Source: Fictibacillus arsenicus
GTDB lineage: Bacteria; Bacillota; Bacilli; Bacillales; Fictibacillaceae
Direction: 5' to 3'
Assembly (NCBI RefSeq): GCF_001999465.1
Contig: NZ_MQMF01000002.1
Span: 744,001-808,000 of the forward strand
DNA: 64,000 nt
This document shows, one piece after another, positions 42,447 through 50,352 of the stretch (positions are counted from its first letter, which is position 1; every line of letters begins with the position of its first letter). A model generated the notes under the pieces. The model was given only the letters and a program-made list of their open reading frames with translations. It was not told the origin of the DNA and searched no databases. Both the position numbers and the translations under genes were made by a program.

Positions 42447-43652
42447 GTGAAACTTACAAGAAAAGATCTGATTCCGGTTTGTGCCCTTATGCTTATTCTA
42501 ACGGGCTGTTGGAACAATAGGGAAATTGAAGACATAGGAATTGCCGTCGCGATGGGCATCGATAAAGTTGACAACCAATATGTTGTGACGGTTCAGCTCG
42601 TAAATCCATCGTCTATCTCTGCAAGAACGGGCGATTCATCCAGAGCGCCAATTGTAACTTATCAGGAAAAAGGCAAAACAATTTTTGATGCCATAAGACG
42701 GCTTACGAAAACAGCTCCAAGAAAAACTTTTTATCCTCACTTGAAGATGTTAGTAATAAGTGAAAAACTTGCGCGTGAAGGTTTTGCAAACTCACTTGAC
42801 CTGCTTGCACGCGACCCTGAGTTTCGTTCAGATTTTTATGTAGTGGTAGCGAAAAATCATAGAGCAGATCATGTTCTAAACGTATTAGTTCCAGTAGAAA
42901 AAATCGCTGCACAAAACATGTATTCGAAGCTAAAAACTTCAGCAGATGTATTTGCTCCAACTCTAGCTCTTACTTTTGGAGACTTGCTTCATGACCTCAC
43001 AAGTCCGGGAAAACAGCCCGTGATTACAGGCATTCAGCTTACTGGAGAGCCTCTTGAGGGTGAAAAGATGGAGAACCTACAGAGAGTAAACCCGAAAGTC
43101 CGCTTAAAATACACGAATATCGCTGTGTTTAAGGTGGATAAGTTAAAAGGTTGGCTGAATGAAAAAGAAAGTAAAGGCTACAATTACATAGAGAATAATG
43201 TTAAAAGTACGATCGTAACCGTTCCGTGTTTTACGGACAAAAAAGAAAATTTATCAATCGAGCTAATTGATTCAGATACAAAATTGAAAACCAATTCTAT
43301 GAATAGCCACCCTGAAATGAGTGTTTCTGTTAAGACAGACGCAAATATTGCAGAGGTTGGATGTTCAATTGATCTAACAAAGCAAGAAACAATAAATAAA
43401 ATTGAGAAGTTAGTTGAGAAAGATATCAACGGCAAGATAAGATCTGCTATTAAAACTGCTCAGCAAAAGTACAAACTAGACTTCCTAGGATTCGGAGAAG
43501 TTGTACACCGTTCTGAACCAAAGTATTGGAAACGTGTAAAAAAAGACTGGGATAAAGAATTTGTTAACATTCCTATAAAAAGTAAAGTGCGTGTTCACAT
43601 TCATAAGCTAGGAAAAAGAAGCAACTCTTATATTAATGAGTTGAAGGAGTAA
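42447..43652 (+). CDS. Ger(x)C-family germinant receptor lipoprotein, C subunit
   Basis: The 401-residue lipoprotein has a signal with lipobox LTGC (residues about 17-20), then the family opening CWNNREIEDIGIAVAMGIDK. Typical later blocks are KGKTIFDAIRRLTKTAPRKTFYPHLKMLVISEKLAREG, FRSDFYVVVAKNHRADHVLN and the C-terminal KLDFLGFGEVVHRSEPKYWKRVKKDWDKEF. Ger(x)C proteins sit on the outer face of the spore inner membrane. The GTG start at 42447 lies close behind AAAGGAGCATGAAGGG, 16 bp past the stop of the A subunit. Confidence 0.9.
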   Translation: MKLTRKDLIPVCALMLILTGCWNNREIEDIGIAVAMGIDKVDNQYVVTVQLVNPSSISARTGDSSRAPIVTYQEKGKTIFDAIRRLTKTAPRKTFYPHLKMLVISEKLAREGFANSLDLLARDPEFRSDFYVVVAKNHRADHVLNVLVPVEKIAAQNMYSKLKTSADVFAPTLALTFGDLLHDLTSPGKQPVITGIQLTGEPLEGEKMENLQRVNPKVRLKYTNIAVFKVDKLKGWLNEKESKGYNYIENNVKSTIVTVPCFTDKKENLSIELIDSDTKLKTNSMNSHPEMSVSVKTDANIAEVGCSIDLTKQETINKIEKLVEKDINGKIRSAIKTAQQKYKLDFLGFGEVVHRSEPKYWKRVKKDWDKEFVNIPIKSKVRVHIHKLGKRSNSYINELKE

Positions 43653-43656
43653 CAAC

Positions 43657-43875
43657 ATGGTTTACACTATCATTTCATTGCTAATCATTGGAGCTATCCT
43701 TCTTATTGATAAACGTAAATTAAAAAAGTACAAAAATTCCAAAGATCTATGGGTATACTTTGGGATTCTAGGTTTAGGTTTTGTTTTACTGCTTATCCAC
43801 AGTTCAGGTAGAACTCTCCCTACACCTCTTTATTGGATTTCCGCGGTCTTAAAGCCGATTATTAGCATTTTTTAA
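43657..43875 (+). CDS. Small two-helix membrane protein of the ger operon
   Basis: The 72 residues carry two hydrophobic helices (4-16 and 33-48) and a third weak one at the end, separated by a basic loop (DKRKLKKYKNSKDLW). AAGGAGTAACAAC precedes the ATG, 4 bp after the C-subunit stop, and the B gene follows 21 bp later, so it is part of the operon. Small extra (D-type) subunits occur in some receptor operons and influence receptor function. This one has that size and topology, but the assignment is inferred. Confidence 0.72.
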   Translation: MVYTIISLLIIGAILLIDKRKLKKYKNSKDLWVYFGILGLGFVLLLIHSSGRTLPTPLYWISAVLKPIISIF

Positions 43876-43896
43876 AGAAAGGATGGGGTGGTTATC

Positions 43897-44985
43897 ATGC
43901 TTGAAAATGGCAAAATAAGTGTGCGTCAGTTTACGGTATTAGTAGCTCTATATACGGTAGGCACTGCAATTTTAATCATCCCTTCCATTCTTGCAGCAAA
44001 AGCGATGCAGGATATTTGGATTGCTGGTTTGATCGGTCTTGGTTCCGGGTTAGGGTTGGTATTTTTTTATTGGAAAATATCTGAACGCTTTCAGTTTATG
44101 AATCTTGTTGAAATTCTCGAAAAATGCTTCGGAAAATGGATTGGAAAGGCTGTTGCATTTTCTTATTTCACCTTCTATATTTTCATATTATCCACGTTTG
44201 TTCTGCGGGATATTGGCGATTTCATGCTGACTGTTATGATGGTAGAAACACCTATAGAAGCCATACATATTATCTTTTTAGCCGTCGTACTTTATGGAGT
44301 CAAGCTCGGTCTAGAAGCTTTTACAAGAACGACTGAACTGTTTCTTCCTTGGATTGTGATATTGTTCGTTGTATTATTCATAACACTCCTTCCGCAAATC
44401 GAGTTTACTAATATACTGCCTATAATGGAAAACGGCATCCAACCAGTTCTAAGATCATCACTCTCGTTTATCGTTTTTCCTTTTCTGGAATTGGTGGTCT
44501 TTTTAATGATAATTCCTTATGTGAATGAGCCGAAAAAGACGAAAAAAGCCTTTCTGCTCGGCACTGCCCTTGGTGGCGGCTTACTTATATTAATCGCGAC
44601 GCTTTCTATTCTCGTGATCGGTGTCACTGAAACCGCACGAAGCATCTATCCAACGTATGATTTATCCAAAACGATCAACATCCGAGAGTTTTTCCAGCGA
44701 GTAGAAGCCTTTATGGCTCTCATCTGGTTCATTACCGTTTTTGTAAAACTTGTCGTTCTGACTTATGCGTTATGCTTAGGAATGGCTTCAGTGTTTAATG
44801 TTCAGGATTATAAACTTTTAACGTTACCGATCGGACTTTTGTTATATATCGTGTCTCTTGTTATCTTTCCAAGCTCAACTTATCTTATTGAGTTCACACC
44901 GATCTATGATTTTTATGCGGTGCTATGGATGCTCATGCCCGTGTTCATTTGGCTCGTTTCACTAGTACGAGGCAAACCTGTGTAG
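43897..44985 (+). CDS. GerB-family germinant receptor, B subunit (permease-like)
   Basis: The 362-residue membrane protein has ten hydrophobic segments and the GerAB/APC-like opening ENGKISVRQFTVLVALYTVGTAILIIPSILAAKA. LEILxCFGKWIGKAVAFSYFTFYIF and the PFLELVVFLMIIPYV block are also typical. It is thought to form the ligand-binding permease part of the nutrient receptor. Two starts are possible: GTG 43888 (after AAAGGATGG) or ATG 43897 (after GGGGTGG). It is last in the operon; the terminator lies at 45213, beyond a dispersed repeat. Confidence 0.9.
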   Translation: MLENGKISVRQFTVLVALYTVGTAILIIPSILAAKAMQDIWIAGLIGLGSGLGLVFFYWKISERFQFMNLVEILEKCFGKWIGKAVAFSYFTFYIFILSTFVLRDIGDFMLTVMMVETPIEAIHIIFLAVVLYGVKLGLEAFTRTTELFLPWIVILFVVLFITLLPQIEFTNILPIMENGIQPVLRSSLSFIVFPFLELVVFLMIIPYVNEPKKTKKAFLLGTALGGGLLILIATLSILVIGVTETARSIYPTYDLSKTINIREFFQRVEAFMALIWFITVFVKLVVLTYALCLGMASVFNVQDYKLLTLPIGLLLYIVSLVIFPSSTYLIEFTPIYDFYAVLWMLMPVFIWLVSLVRGKPV

Positions 44986-45022
44986 AAGAAAGGTGTTTCC
45001 TTAAACTTTGATGTTTTTGAAA

Positions 45023-45153
45023 GTAGTAAATTTCCGTTCCACGCGCTTCCTTTCCGCGGGGCGTGCGGTGAGCTCCTTGCGCTTTGCGCCTTAAGGAGTC
45101 TTTCCTGTCACACTCGTCCCGCAGGAGTCTCGTACCTTGCACTCCAATCAACT
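45023..45153. repeat. Dispersed GC-rich repeat, short form (copy 4)
   Basis: About 130 bp, from GTAGTAAATTTCCGTTCC to TTGCACTCCAATCAACT, with CTTTCCGCGGGGCGTGCGGT. It lacks the roughly 90-bp internal module of the long copies. It lies between the end of the ger operon and its terminator. Confidence 0.85.
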
Positions 45154-45212
45154 TATCAATGAAGTGGAAAAAAGTGATCATAAGTTACACTCTTTTAAAA
45201 CAGAGTCAAAAG

Positions 45213-45243
45213 AAAAAAGAGCTTTAATTGCAAGCTCTTTTTT
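45213..45243. terminator. Bidirectional terminator between ger operon and oxidoreductase
   Basis: AAAAAAGAGCTT pairs with AAGCTCTTTTTT over a 7-nt loop. Confidence 0.88.
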
Positions 45244-45250
45244 CGTGTAT

Positions 45251-46267
45251 TTAAATTCCTTGCTTTATTCCGAGCTGAGACAGTAGCACTCGGCGGCCTT
45301 CTTGACTTGAGATCGCCGCCGCTTCATTAATTGCAGTAAGGTTAAGTACGTCTTCTTTCGTAATTGAAGGCTTATTTCCATTCTGGATGGCTTGCACCCA
45401 TTGCTCCATCGCGGAATGAATGGGTTCTGGCAGCTTTTCTGAAGTCATCCACTCATCGGTGCCAAGGTGTTTGCTTTTAATCCGTTCGTTCTGACCCTCG
45501 ATCATGAGTGTTCCTTCTGTCCCATAAAGCTCCAGCTGCTGCGGACTTCCGAATGATAGAAAACCAGTTTCGATCATGCCCATCGCACCTGATTCATACT
45601 CGACCATCACCACCGCGTTATCATCAACACCCAGCTGATAGAACTCGTTCAACTTTCCTGTAACGGCTTTTACTTTTCCGCCTAAACGGTTTGTTAAGTA
45701 GATTGGATGAGCACCAAGGTCGATCAGCGCACCGCCTCCGCACTCTTCTTTGTTGTAAAAGTGCTCCGGCAGCCAGCCCTTTGGATTCTCTTTTGATGGC
45801 ACTGACCCATTATGCGCAACCCGGCATCTGATGTATGTAATGTCCCCAAGCAAGCCTTTGTCCACGGCTTCTTGAGCGTATAAATAAAAACTTTCTGTCA
45901 GCCTTGGAAGATTGACCATAAGCTGTACGTTATTTTTTTCAACAACTTGATAAATTTCTTCACACTCTTCCACCGTGAAAGCAAGCACTTTTTCCGTAAA
46001 GATATGCTTTCCGTGGTTAGCGGCAGCGATGATGATGTCCTTGTGACGGTTGGTGGCAGTTGTCACGATCACTCCGTCGATCTCAGGGTTAGATAAGACA
46101 TCATCTAGATTGGGCTCAAAATGAACATTCAATTCACTTGCCCATTCTGCTCCCCGATCAGGGTTTTCATCCCAGACCATTTTAATAGAGATCGATTCAT
46201 TTTCGTTTGCTTCGCGTGCATAATCTACCGCATGTACATGCCATTTACTGAGTAGAGCTACGTTCAT
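45251..46267 (-). CDS. Gfo/Idh/MocA-family oxidoreductase
   Basis: The 338-residue protein has an N-terminal Rossmann domain (residues 1-120) with an atypical first strand (MNVALLSKWHVHAVDYAREA, no GxGxxG). The conserved FTEKVLAFTVEE block provides the lysine-containing EKP-like motif, here EKV. A C-terminal alpha/beta domain contains GGGALIDLGAHPIYLTNRLGG (residues 170-190, with the catalytic-type His in GAHP). It likely oxidises or epimerises a sugar or polyol with NAD(P). GGAGAGATGATCA precedes the ATG. No sugar genes are beside it. Confidence 0.82.
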   Translation of the reverse strand: MNVALLSKWHVHAVDYAREANENESISIKMVWDENPDRGAEWASELNVHFEPNLDDVLSNPEIDGVIVTTATNRHKDIIIAAANHGKHIFTEKVLAFTVEECEEIYQVVEKNNVQLMVNLPRLTESFYLYAQEAVDKGLLGDITYIRCRVAHNGSVPSKENPKGWLPEHFYNKEECGGGALIDLGAHPIYLTNRLGGKVKAVTGKLNEFYQLGVDDNAVVMVEYESGAMGMIETGFLSFGSPQQLELYGTEGTLMIEGQNERIKSKHLGTDEWMTSEKLPEPIHSAMEQWVQAIQNGNKPSITKEDVLNLTAINEAAAISSQEGRRVLLSQLGIKQGI

Positions 46268-46434
46268 TGATCATCTCTCCTTATCAGTTAGTAGCTTTAT
46301 TATGACATATATTAATGGAAGCCACCGCTTTTCTTCGAGAGTTTTTTTTAATTCTTCTGCTTTATCGATATAGATCAATGCTTTATGAATCTCTTTCTTT
46401 TGTCCAAAGTATCCTTTGGCATAAATGGGGTCTG

Positions 46435-46530
46435 TGGGATTATTTAAATGAACGTGGGATTAATCCAGTTTTTCCTGGGATTCCTTCTGACTTTCGTGGG
46501 ATTATTTCAAATAACCGTGGGATTCTGAAA
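46435..46530. repeat. Period-21 intergenic array, CGTGGGATT class
   Basis: TGGGATT cores start at 46435, 46455, 46476, 46497 and 46518 (steps 20, 21, 21, 21), mostly as CGTGGGATTATT or CCTGGGATT. The 13-14 bp between cores are unrelated. It lies between two minus-strand genes. The remaining 46268-46434 and 46531-46616 show no gene. Confidence 0.88.
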
Positions 46531-46616
46531 TGATCAATAAAAAGCGTCTTTTATAGATGGACATTTACTAAATTTGTTCTCCCAAACTATACAACCTATG
46601 AAATTTTCTTAAAAAG

Positions 46617-46644
46617 AAAAAAGCTGACTCAATCGGTCAGCTTT
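46617..46644 (-). terminator. Terminator of the YpfJ-like protease gene
   Basis: AAAGCTGAC pairs with GTCAGCTTT over a 7-nt loop, 14 bp past the stop. On the minus strand TTTTCTTTTT follows. Confidence 0.8.
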
Positions 46645-46657
46645 GTTCACTATTTTC

Positions 46658-47500
46658 TTATAGTTCCTTCGCTTTAAACGTATCTCCGCCCTCGATGGTT
46701 CCATTCTTAAATCCTTTGTGGAACCATCTCTTCCGTTGTTCAGATGTACCATGTGTAAAACTTTCTGGAACGACGTAGCCTTGATGTTTCTTTTGAAGGG
46801 TATCATCACCGACTGCACTCGCTGCCGTCAGTGCTTCTTCTAGATCTCCTTCTTCAAGCACGTTCATATCCTGCGCGTGATTCGCCCACACACCAGCGTA
46901 ATAATCTGCCTGCAGTTCGAACCTAACTTGGTATCTGTTAAAAGCTTCTTTACTAAGTTTTGAGCGCATCTCCTGGAGCTTTTGTGATTCTCCTAAAAGG
47001 GTCTGAACATGATGTCCGACTTCATGGGCAATAACATAAGCCATCGCGAAATCTCCTGGGGCTTCATACTTGCTCTGAAGCTCCTGATAAAAACTAAGGT
47101 CTATGTAGAGCTTTTGGTCACCAGGGCAATAAAAGGGACCGACTGATGAACCCGCTGTTCCACAGGCCGACTGGACACTGCCAGTATATAAAACAAGCTT
47201 CGGTTCTTTATAGGTCATACCTTCTTCTTGAAAAACTTCTGTCCAGACGTCTTCCGTATCGGCTAGTACGACAGAAACGAACTGAGCATCCTCTTTTTCT
47301 TTTTCAGTTTCTTCATAAGGAACATTTTCCTCTGTTCCGCCGTTGATCCCGCTAAGTATATCACCGGGGTTCCCGCCTAATAATGTTATGATCAAGACGA
47401 TGATAAGACCGCCGACTCCGCCTCCAACAGCTAGTCCTTTACCACCCATTCCTCTCCGGTCTTCAACGTTTGTACTTCCGCGTCTGCCTCGCCATTTCAT
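46658..47500 (-). CDS. YpfJ-family neutral zinc metallopeptidase
   Basis: The 280-residue protein has a basic N-terminus (MKWRGRRGSTNVEDRRG), one membrane helix (24-42) and an extracytoplasmic domain. The zinc site is HEVGHHVQ near residue 160, with ELQADYYAGVWANHA near 195 giving the third ligand region. CGTAGSSVGPFYCPGDQKLYIDLSFY is the family block (PF04228). The substrate is unknown. GAGGAGGATACAAG precedes the ATG. Monocistronic. Confidence 0.88.
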   Translation of the reverse strand: MKWRGRRGSTNVEDRRGMGGKGLAVGGGVGGLIIVLIITLLGGNPGDILSGINGGTEENVPYEETEKEKEDAQFVSVVLADTEDVWTEVFQEEGMTYKEPKLVLYTGSVQSACGTAGSSVGPFYCPGDQKLYIDLSFYQELQSKYEAPGDFAMAYVIAHEVGHHVQTLLGESQKLQEMRSKLSKEAFNRYQVRFELQADYYAGVWANHAQDMNVLEEGDLEEALTAASAVGDDTLQKKHQGYVVPESFTHGTSEQRKRWFHKGFKNGTIEGGDTFKAKEL

Positions 47501-47600
47501 CTTGTATCCTCCTCATTCATATCAAACTTAATTTTAATAGTTTGTATACCCCAAGTTTTATGAAATTAGACGAGTCTATTTTTTATTAAGCTTTTTATAA

Positions 47601-48845
47601 TTAAAGAGGATGAAGTGCATTTGAATGGTTAATAAAAACAAAAGCATCATACCGATTTGAAAGACTTGTTGGAACAAAGTTGCCAAGATGCTCAAATTGA
47701 GGGTTGTACACGACTCCGATGGCTCTATGTCCTCTTACTTCTTGCAGTTTTTCGTGATGCTGTTTCAGCATTACGATCTGGTCATGTGCACCTGCAGCAT
47801 AAAAAACCCCTTCCCAAGTGTCTGGTGGTGCTGGCGGTACTATAATTTTTTTATAAGGTTCCCCCCATTCATCTCCTGCGATCACGGTACCTCTATGAGT
47901 ACCAAAACCTACTGCAAATACATCCTCTGGCGCATGGTTTTCACGAATTAATTGACCTACGTTCACCATGCCCTCATCAGCCATATCAGTAGCCCGTGCA
48001 TCACCGATATGTGTGTTGTGTTCCCAAATGATTACCTTTGCGTCACTGCCGTGAAAATCCATCAGCCGTTCCACAGCTTCTGCCATGTGTCGATCTCTGA
48101 TGTTCCATGTTTCTGTATCTCCTTTCACCATAGATCGGTAATATTGTTCAGCGTGTGCAGCAACCAGTGCATTAAGTTCCAAGCTAAGACCGCCCTCAGG
48201 ATCCTCATCGTATAAATCCCGATTCGTCTGAATTTCAACAAGAAGCTTGATCACTTCATCCTCACAGCTTTCAGAAAGATATCCTGCCGACATTGCGTAA
48301 GTTTGTTCGTCTTTTTGAAACGGCTGAAAACAAGAAAAAGCTTTTTTGGCAGATTCAACCCTTTCCGAGTCATGCTTTTCCAGATATCTTATAATCTCTT
48401 CCATTGATTCAAAAAGGCTATACATATCAATACCGAAAAAACCGACCTTTTTTTGCCTCGACTGCTGATCATTATGTTTTTTCAGCCAAGTTGTAAAATC
48501 GAGAATTTCTTTATTTGCCCACATCCAAGACGGCCAGCGTGTAAAACTGTGTTTTAATAGAAAGTCCAACTGAGGCTGATTTGAGTAGTAGCCCTTTATG
48601 TAACGATTAATCGGATAACATGAAGGCCAGTCTCCTTCCACAGCAATAAACGAAAAGCCTTTTTCTTGGATTAGCTTTTTAGAAAGTTCAGCACGTATAG
48701 TGTAAAATTCAGACGTTCCATGCGATGCTTCTCCCAATAGAACATACCGCGAGTCGCCAATCTCACTTACAATGGCATCCAGGTCTATGTGGTTATTTAA
48801 CCGGACCATATGTTTCTTTAGATAATCGGACAACGTTTTTTCCAT
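47601..48845 (-). CDS. Erythromycin-esterase-family hydrolase
   Basis: The 414-residue cytoplasmic protein has the Ere family blocks: VLLGEASHGTSEFYTIRAELSKKLIQEKGFSFIAVEGDWPSCYPINRYI (residues 32-80, with the Glu and His of the active site), WMWANKEILDFTTWLKKHN and VIIWEHNTHIGDARATDM near 258. Characterised members open the lactone of macrolides, but many Bacillus homologues act on unknown esters, so resistance cannot be claimed. GGGTGGAAAG precedes the ATG. No mobile element is beside it. Confidence 0.85.
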   Translation of the reverse strand: MEKTLSDYLKKHMVRLNNHIDLDAIVSEIGDSRYVLLGEASHGTSEFYTIRAELSKKLIQEKGFSFIAVEGDWPSCYPINRYIKGYYSNQPQLDFLLKHSFTRWPSWMWANKEILDFTTWLKKHNDQQSRQKKVGFFGIDMYSLFESMEEIIRYLEKHDSERVESAKKAFSCFQPFQKDEQTYAMSAGYLSESCEDEVIKLLVEIQTNRDLYDEDPEGGLSLELNALVAAHAEQYYRSMVKGDTETWNIRDRHMAEAVERLMDFHGSDAKVIIWEHNTHIGDARATDMADEGMVNVGQLIRENHAPEDVFAVGFGTHRGTVIAGDEWGEPYKKIIVPPAPPDTWEGVFYAAGAHDQIVMLKQHHEKLQEVRGHRAIGVVYNPQFEHLGNFVPTSLSNRYDAFVFINHSNALHPL

Positions 48846-48907
48846 CTTTCCACCCGCTTTCTACCTGTACTATAACCAGCTAAGTTTCTTCTTAAACAGA
48901 AACGAAA

Positions 48908-48934
48908 AAACAGAGTGCTTATCGCACTCTGTTT
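48908..48934 (-). terminator. Terminator of the rhodanese operon
   Basis: AAACAGAGTGC pairs with GCACTCTGTTT over a 5-nt loop, just past the stop at 48944. Confidence 0.88.
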
Positions 48935-48943
48935 AAGTTTAAG

Positions 48944-49243
48944 CTATTCAGTCTTTCCTTCATATGCGTCCATACCGCCAATCATGTTGATCACTTTAAA
49001 ACCATGGCTGTCCAACAGCTGGCATGCACGGCCGCTTCTTCCACCAGAACGGCATACCATTACATATTCTTTAGACTTATCCAATTCGTGCATACGAAAC
49101 TCTAATAATCCAAGAGGAATATGAGTGATTCCAGGAATTTTACGCGCCTTCACTTCATCTACTTCACGTACGTCGATGATATTTACATCTTGTCCTTCAT
49201 TTAACTTCGCTTCTACTTCTTTAGCTGTTAATTGTTTCATCAT
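48944..49243 (-). CDS. Rhodanese-domain sulfurtransferase (soluble)
   Basis: The 99-residue single rhodanese domain has the active Cys64 in VMVCRSGGRSGRA. NIIDVREVDEVKARKIPGITHIPLG is the usual CH2A region. It would carry a persulfide between sulfur donors and acceptors in the cytoplasm. AAAAGGAGGAAAAA precedes the ATG at 49243. It follows the membrane-anchored rhodanese gene after 13 bp, so the two are cotranscribed under the CsoR/CstR-like operator at 49683. Confidence 0.88.
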   Translation of the reverse strand: MMKQLTAKEVEAKLNEGQDVNIIDVREVDEVKARKIPGITHIPLGLLEFRMHELDKSKEYVMVCRSGGRSGRACQLLDSHGFKVINMIGGMDAYEGKTE

Positions 49244-49256
49244 TTTTTCCTCCTTT

Positions 49257-49616
49257 TTATCTCCAGGCACTGACTCCGCCTTTTACGTTCGTTACTTGTT
49301 TAAAACCTGACTTTACTAGGATTTTGCTCGCTTTTTGGCTTCTCATACCGCTTTGGCAGATCACGATTACTTCTTTGTCCTTTGAAAGCTTATCTGTTTT
49401 TTGTGCTAATTGGTGCAGCGGAACATTCTTAAATCCAGGTATATGATATACGTTGAACTCCCCTTGTGTACGAACATCAATGAATTGTTTCTTCTTATCT
49501 TTAAGTTCCCCTTTTAGTTCTTGAGTTGAGATATTTTTCACACCTTTAGCCGGTATTAAACGTTGAGCAATAAACAATATAATAAGACCAAAAAGAATAT
49601 AATTCAGGTATTCCAA
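49257..49616 (-). CDS. Membrane-anchored rhodanese-domain protein
   Basis: The protein (about 119 residues) has an N-terminal membrane helix (residues 5-20, NYILFGLIILFIAQRL) and a rhodanese domain with active Cys87 in VIVICQSGMRSQKA. FIDVRTQGEFNVYHIPGFKNVPL is the family block. A YtwF/YqhL-like role in sulfur relay at the membrane is likely. A TTG at 49616 (after GGTGGAG) is preferred over a GTG at 49628 that lies inside that ribosome site. First gene of the rhodanese pair. Confidence 0.82.
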   Translation of the reverse strand: MEYLNYILFGLIILFIAQRLIPAKGVKNISTQELKGELKDKKKQFIDVRTQGEFNVYHIPGFKNVPLHQLAQKTDKLSKDKEVIVICQSGMRSQKASKILVKSGFKQVTNVKGGVSAWR

Positions 49617-49682
49617 TCTGTTCTCCACCTTTCTATGGTTTGTGTCAAATTAACGTTTAAATCTTTATTTCTTATCCATATC

Positions 49683-49702
49683 ATATACCCTACGGGGTAT
49701 AT
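49683..49702. promoter_or_regulatory. CsoR/CstR-like operator of the rhodanese operon
   Basis: ATATACCC-TACG-GGGTATAT is a perfect 8+8 inverted repeat of the TACCC...GGGTA type bound by CsoR-family regulators. It is 67 bp before the rhodanese start. With rhodaneses downstream the persulfide sensor CstR is the most likely ligand; its gene is not in this window. Confidence 0.65.
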
Positions 49703-49712
49703 TGTCAAATCA

Positions 49713-49739
49713 AAAAACACGAAGAGAAAACCCTCTTCG
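49713..49739 (-). terminator. Terminator of the GNAT gene
   Basis: On the minus strand CGAAGAG pairs with CTCTTCG, then TGTTTTTT follows. Confidence 0.72.
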
Positions 49740-49746
49740 CTCTCGA

Positions 49747-50241
49747 TTATATATTTTTATAATAAAGAATCGTTGTATCAAGAGTCCCTGTTTCAGACTG
49801 CGCAAAGTTTGGAATTCGTCCCGCTTCGATAAAGCCCATCGATTGATAAAGAATGTTGGATGGATCTCCCTCTCTTGTATCCAACACCAGTAATGTTCGT
49901 TCTTCCTTTTTCGCGCGCTTTTCGATCTCTTTCATTAACTGTCGGGCAATACCTTTTTTTCGAAAGTCTGGATGTGTCATAAGCTTTGCGACCTCTGCCC
50001 GATGTGTGCCGTTTGGCTTTGTGCACAAGTGAAGCTGGACAGTCCCTGCAATCTTATTATCAATTTTCGCTGCTATAAAAATGATTTCAGGTACTGCACA
50101 GCTTCTCCAAAAAGCATCAGCATCGTCTTTTTTAAGTGGCGGTAAAAATCCGATCGATGCTCCCTCATGAACCACTTTTATTAAAAGGTCCGAAAGTTCT
50201 TCAACATACTCATTGATATTACTGATATTAATAATTTCCAC
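49747..50241 (-). CDS. GNAT-family N-acetyltransferase
   Basis: The 164-residue protein has the acetyl-CoA motif A VAKLMTHPDFRKKGIARQLMKEIEKRAK (R/QxxGxA, here RKKGIA). LLVLDTREGDPSNILYQSMGFIEAGRIPNFA at the C-terminal half is very typical of small antibiotic- or amine-modifying GNATs. The start is GTG at 50241 because AAGGGGTTTGGCT precedes it; the ATG at 50265 lacks a site. Substrate unknown. Confidence 0.83.
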   Translation of the reverse strand: MEIINISNINEYVEELSDLLIKVVHEGASIGFLPPLKKDDADAFWRSCAVPEIIFIAAKIDNKIAGTVQLHLCTKPNGTHRAEVAKLMTHPDFRKKGIARQLMKEIEKRAKKEERTLLVLDTREGDPSNILYQSMGFIEAGRIPNFAQSETGTLDTTILYYKNI

Positions 50242-50324
50242 AGCCAAACCCCTTTTTTCTCCCATTTTAATTTTTGAAGCTTAACATTACTACCTTTTTG
50301 TAAGATTATCTGACAAAGAAAAAA

Positions 50325-50346
50325 ACCTTGAGAATCCTCCCAAGGT
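50325..50346 (-). terminator. Terminator of the diguanylate cyclase gene
   Basis: ACCTTG pairs with CAAGGT (with inner GA/TC pairs) and on the minus strand TTTTTTT follows. Confidence 0.7.
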
Positions 50347-50352
50347 CAGTGA

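Noticed and set aside
47601-48845. Macrolide resistance claim for the Ere-type esterase
   Set aside because: The family also includes many proteins of unknown substrate and nothing near suggests a resistance element.
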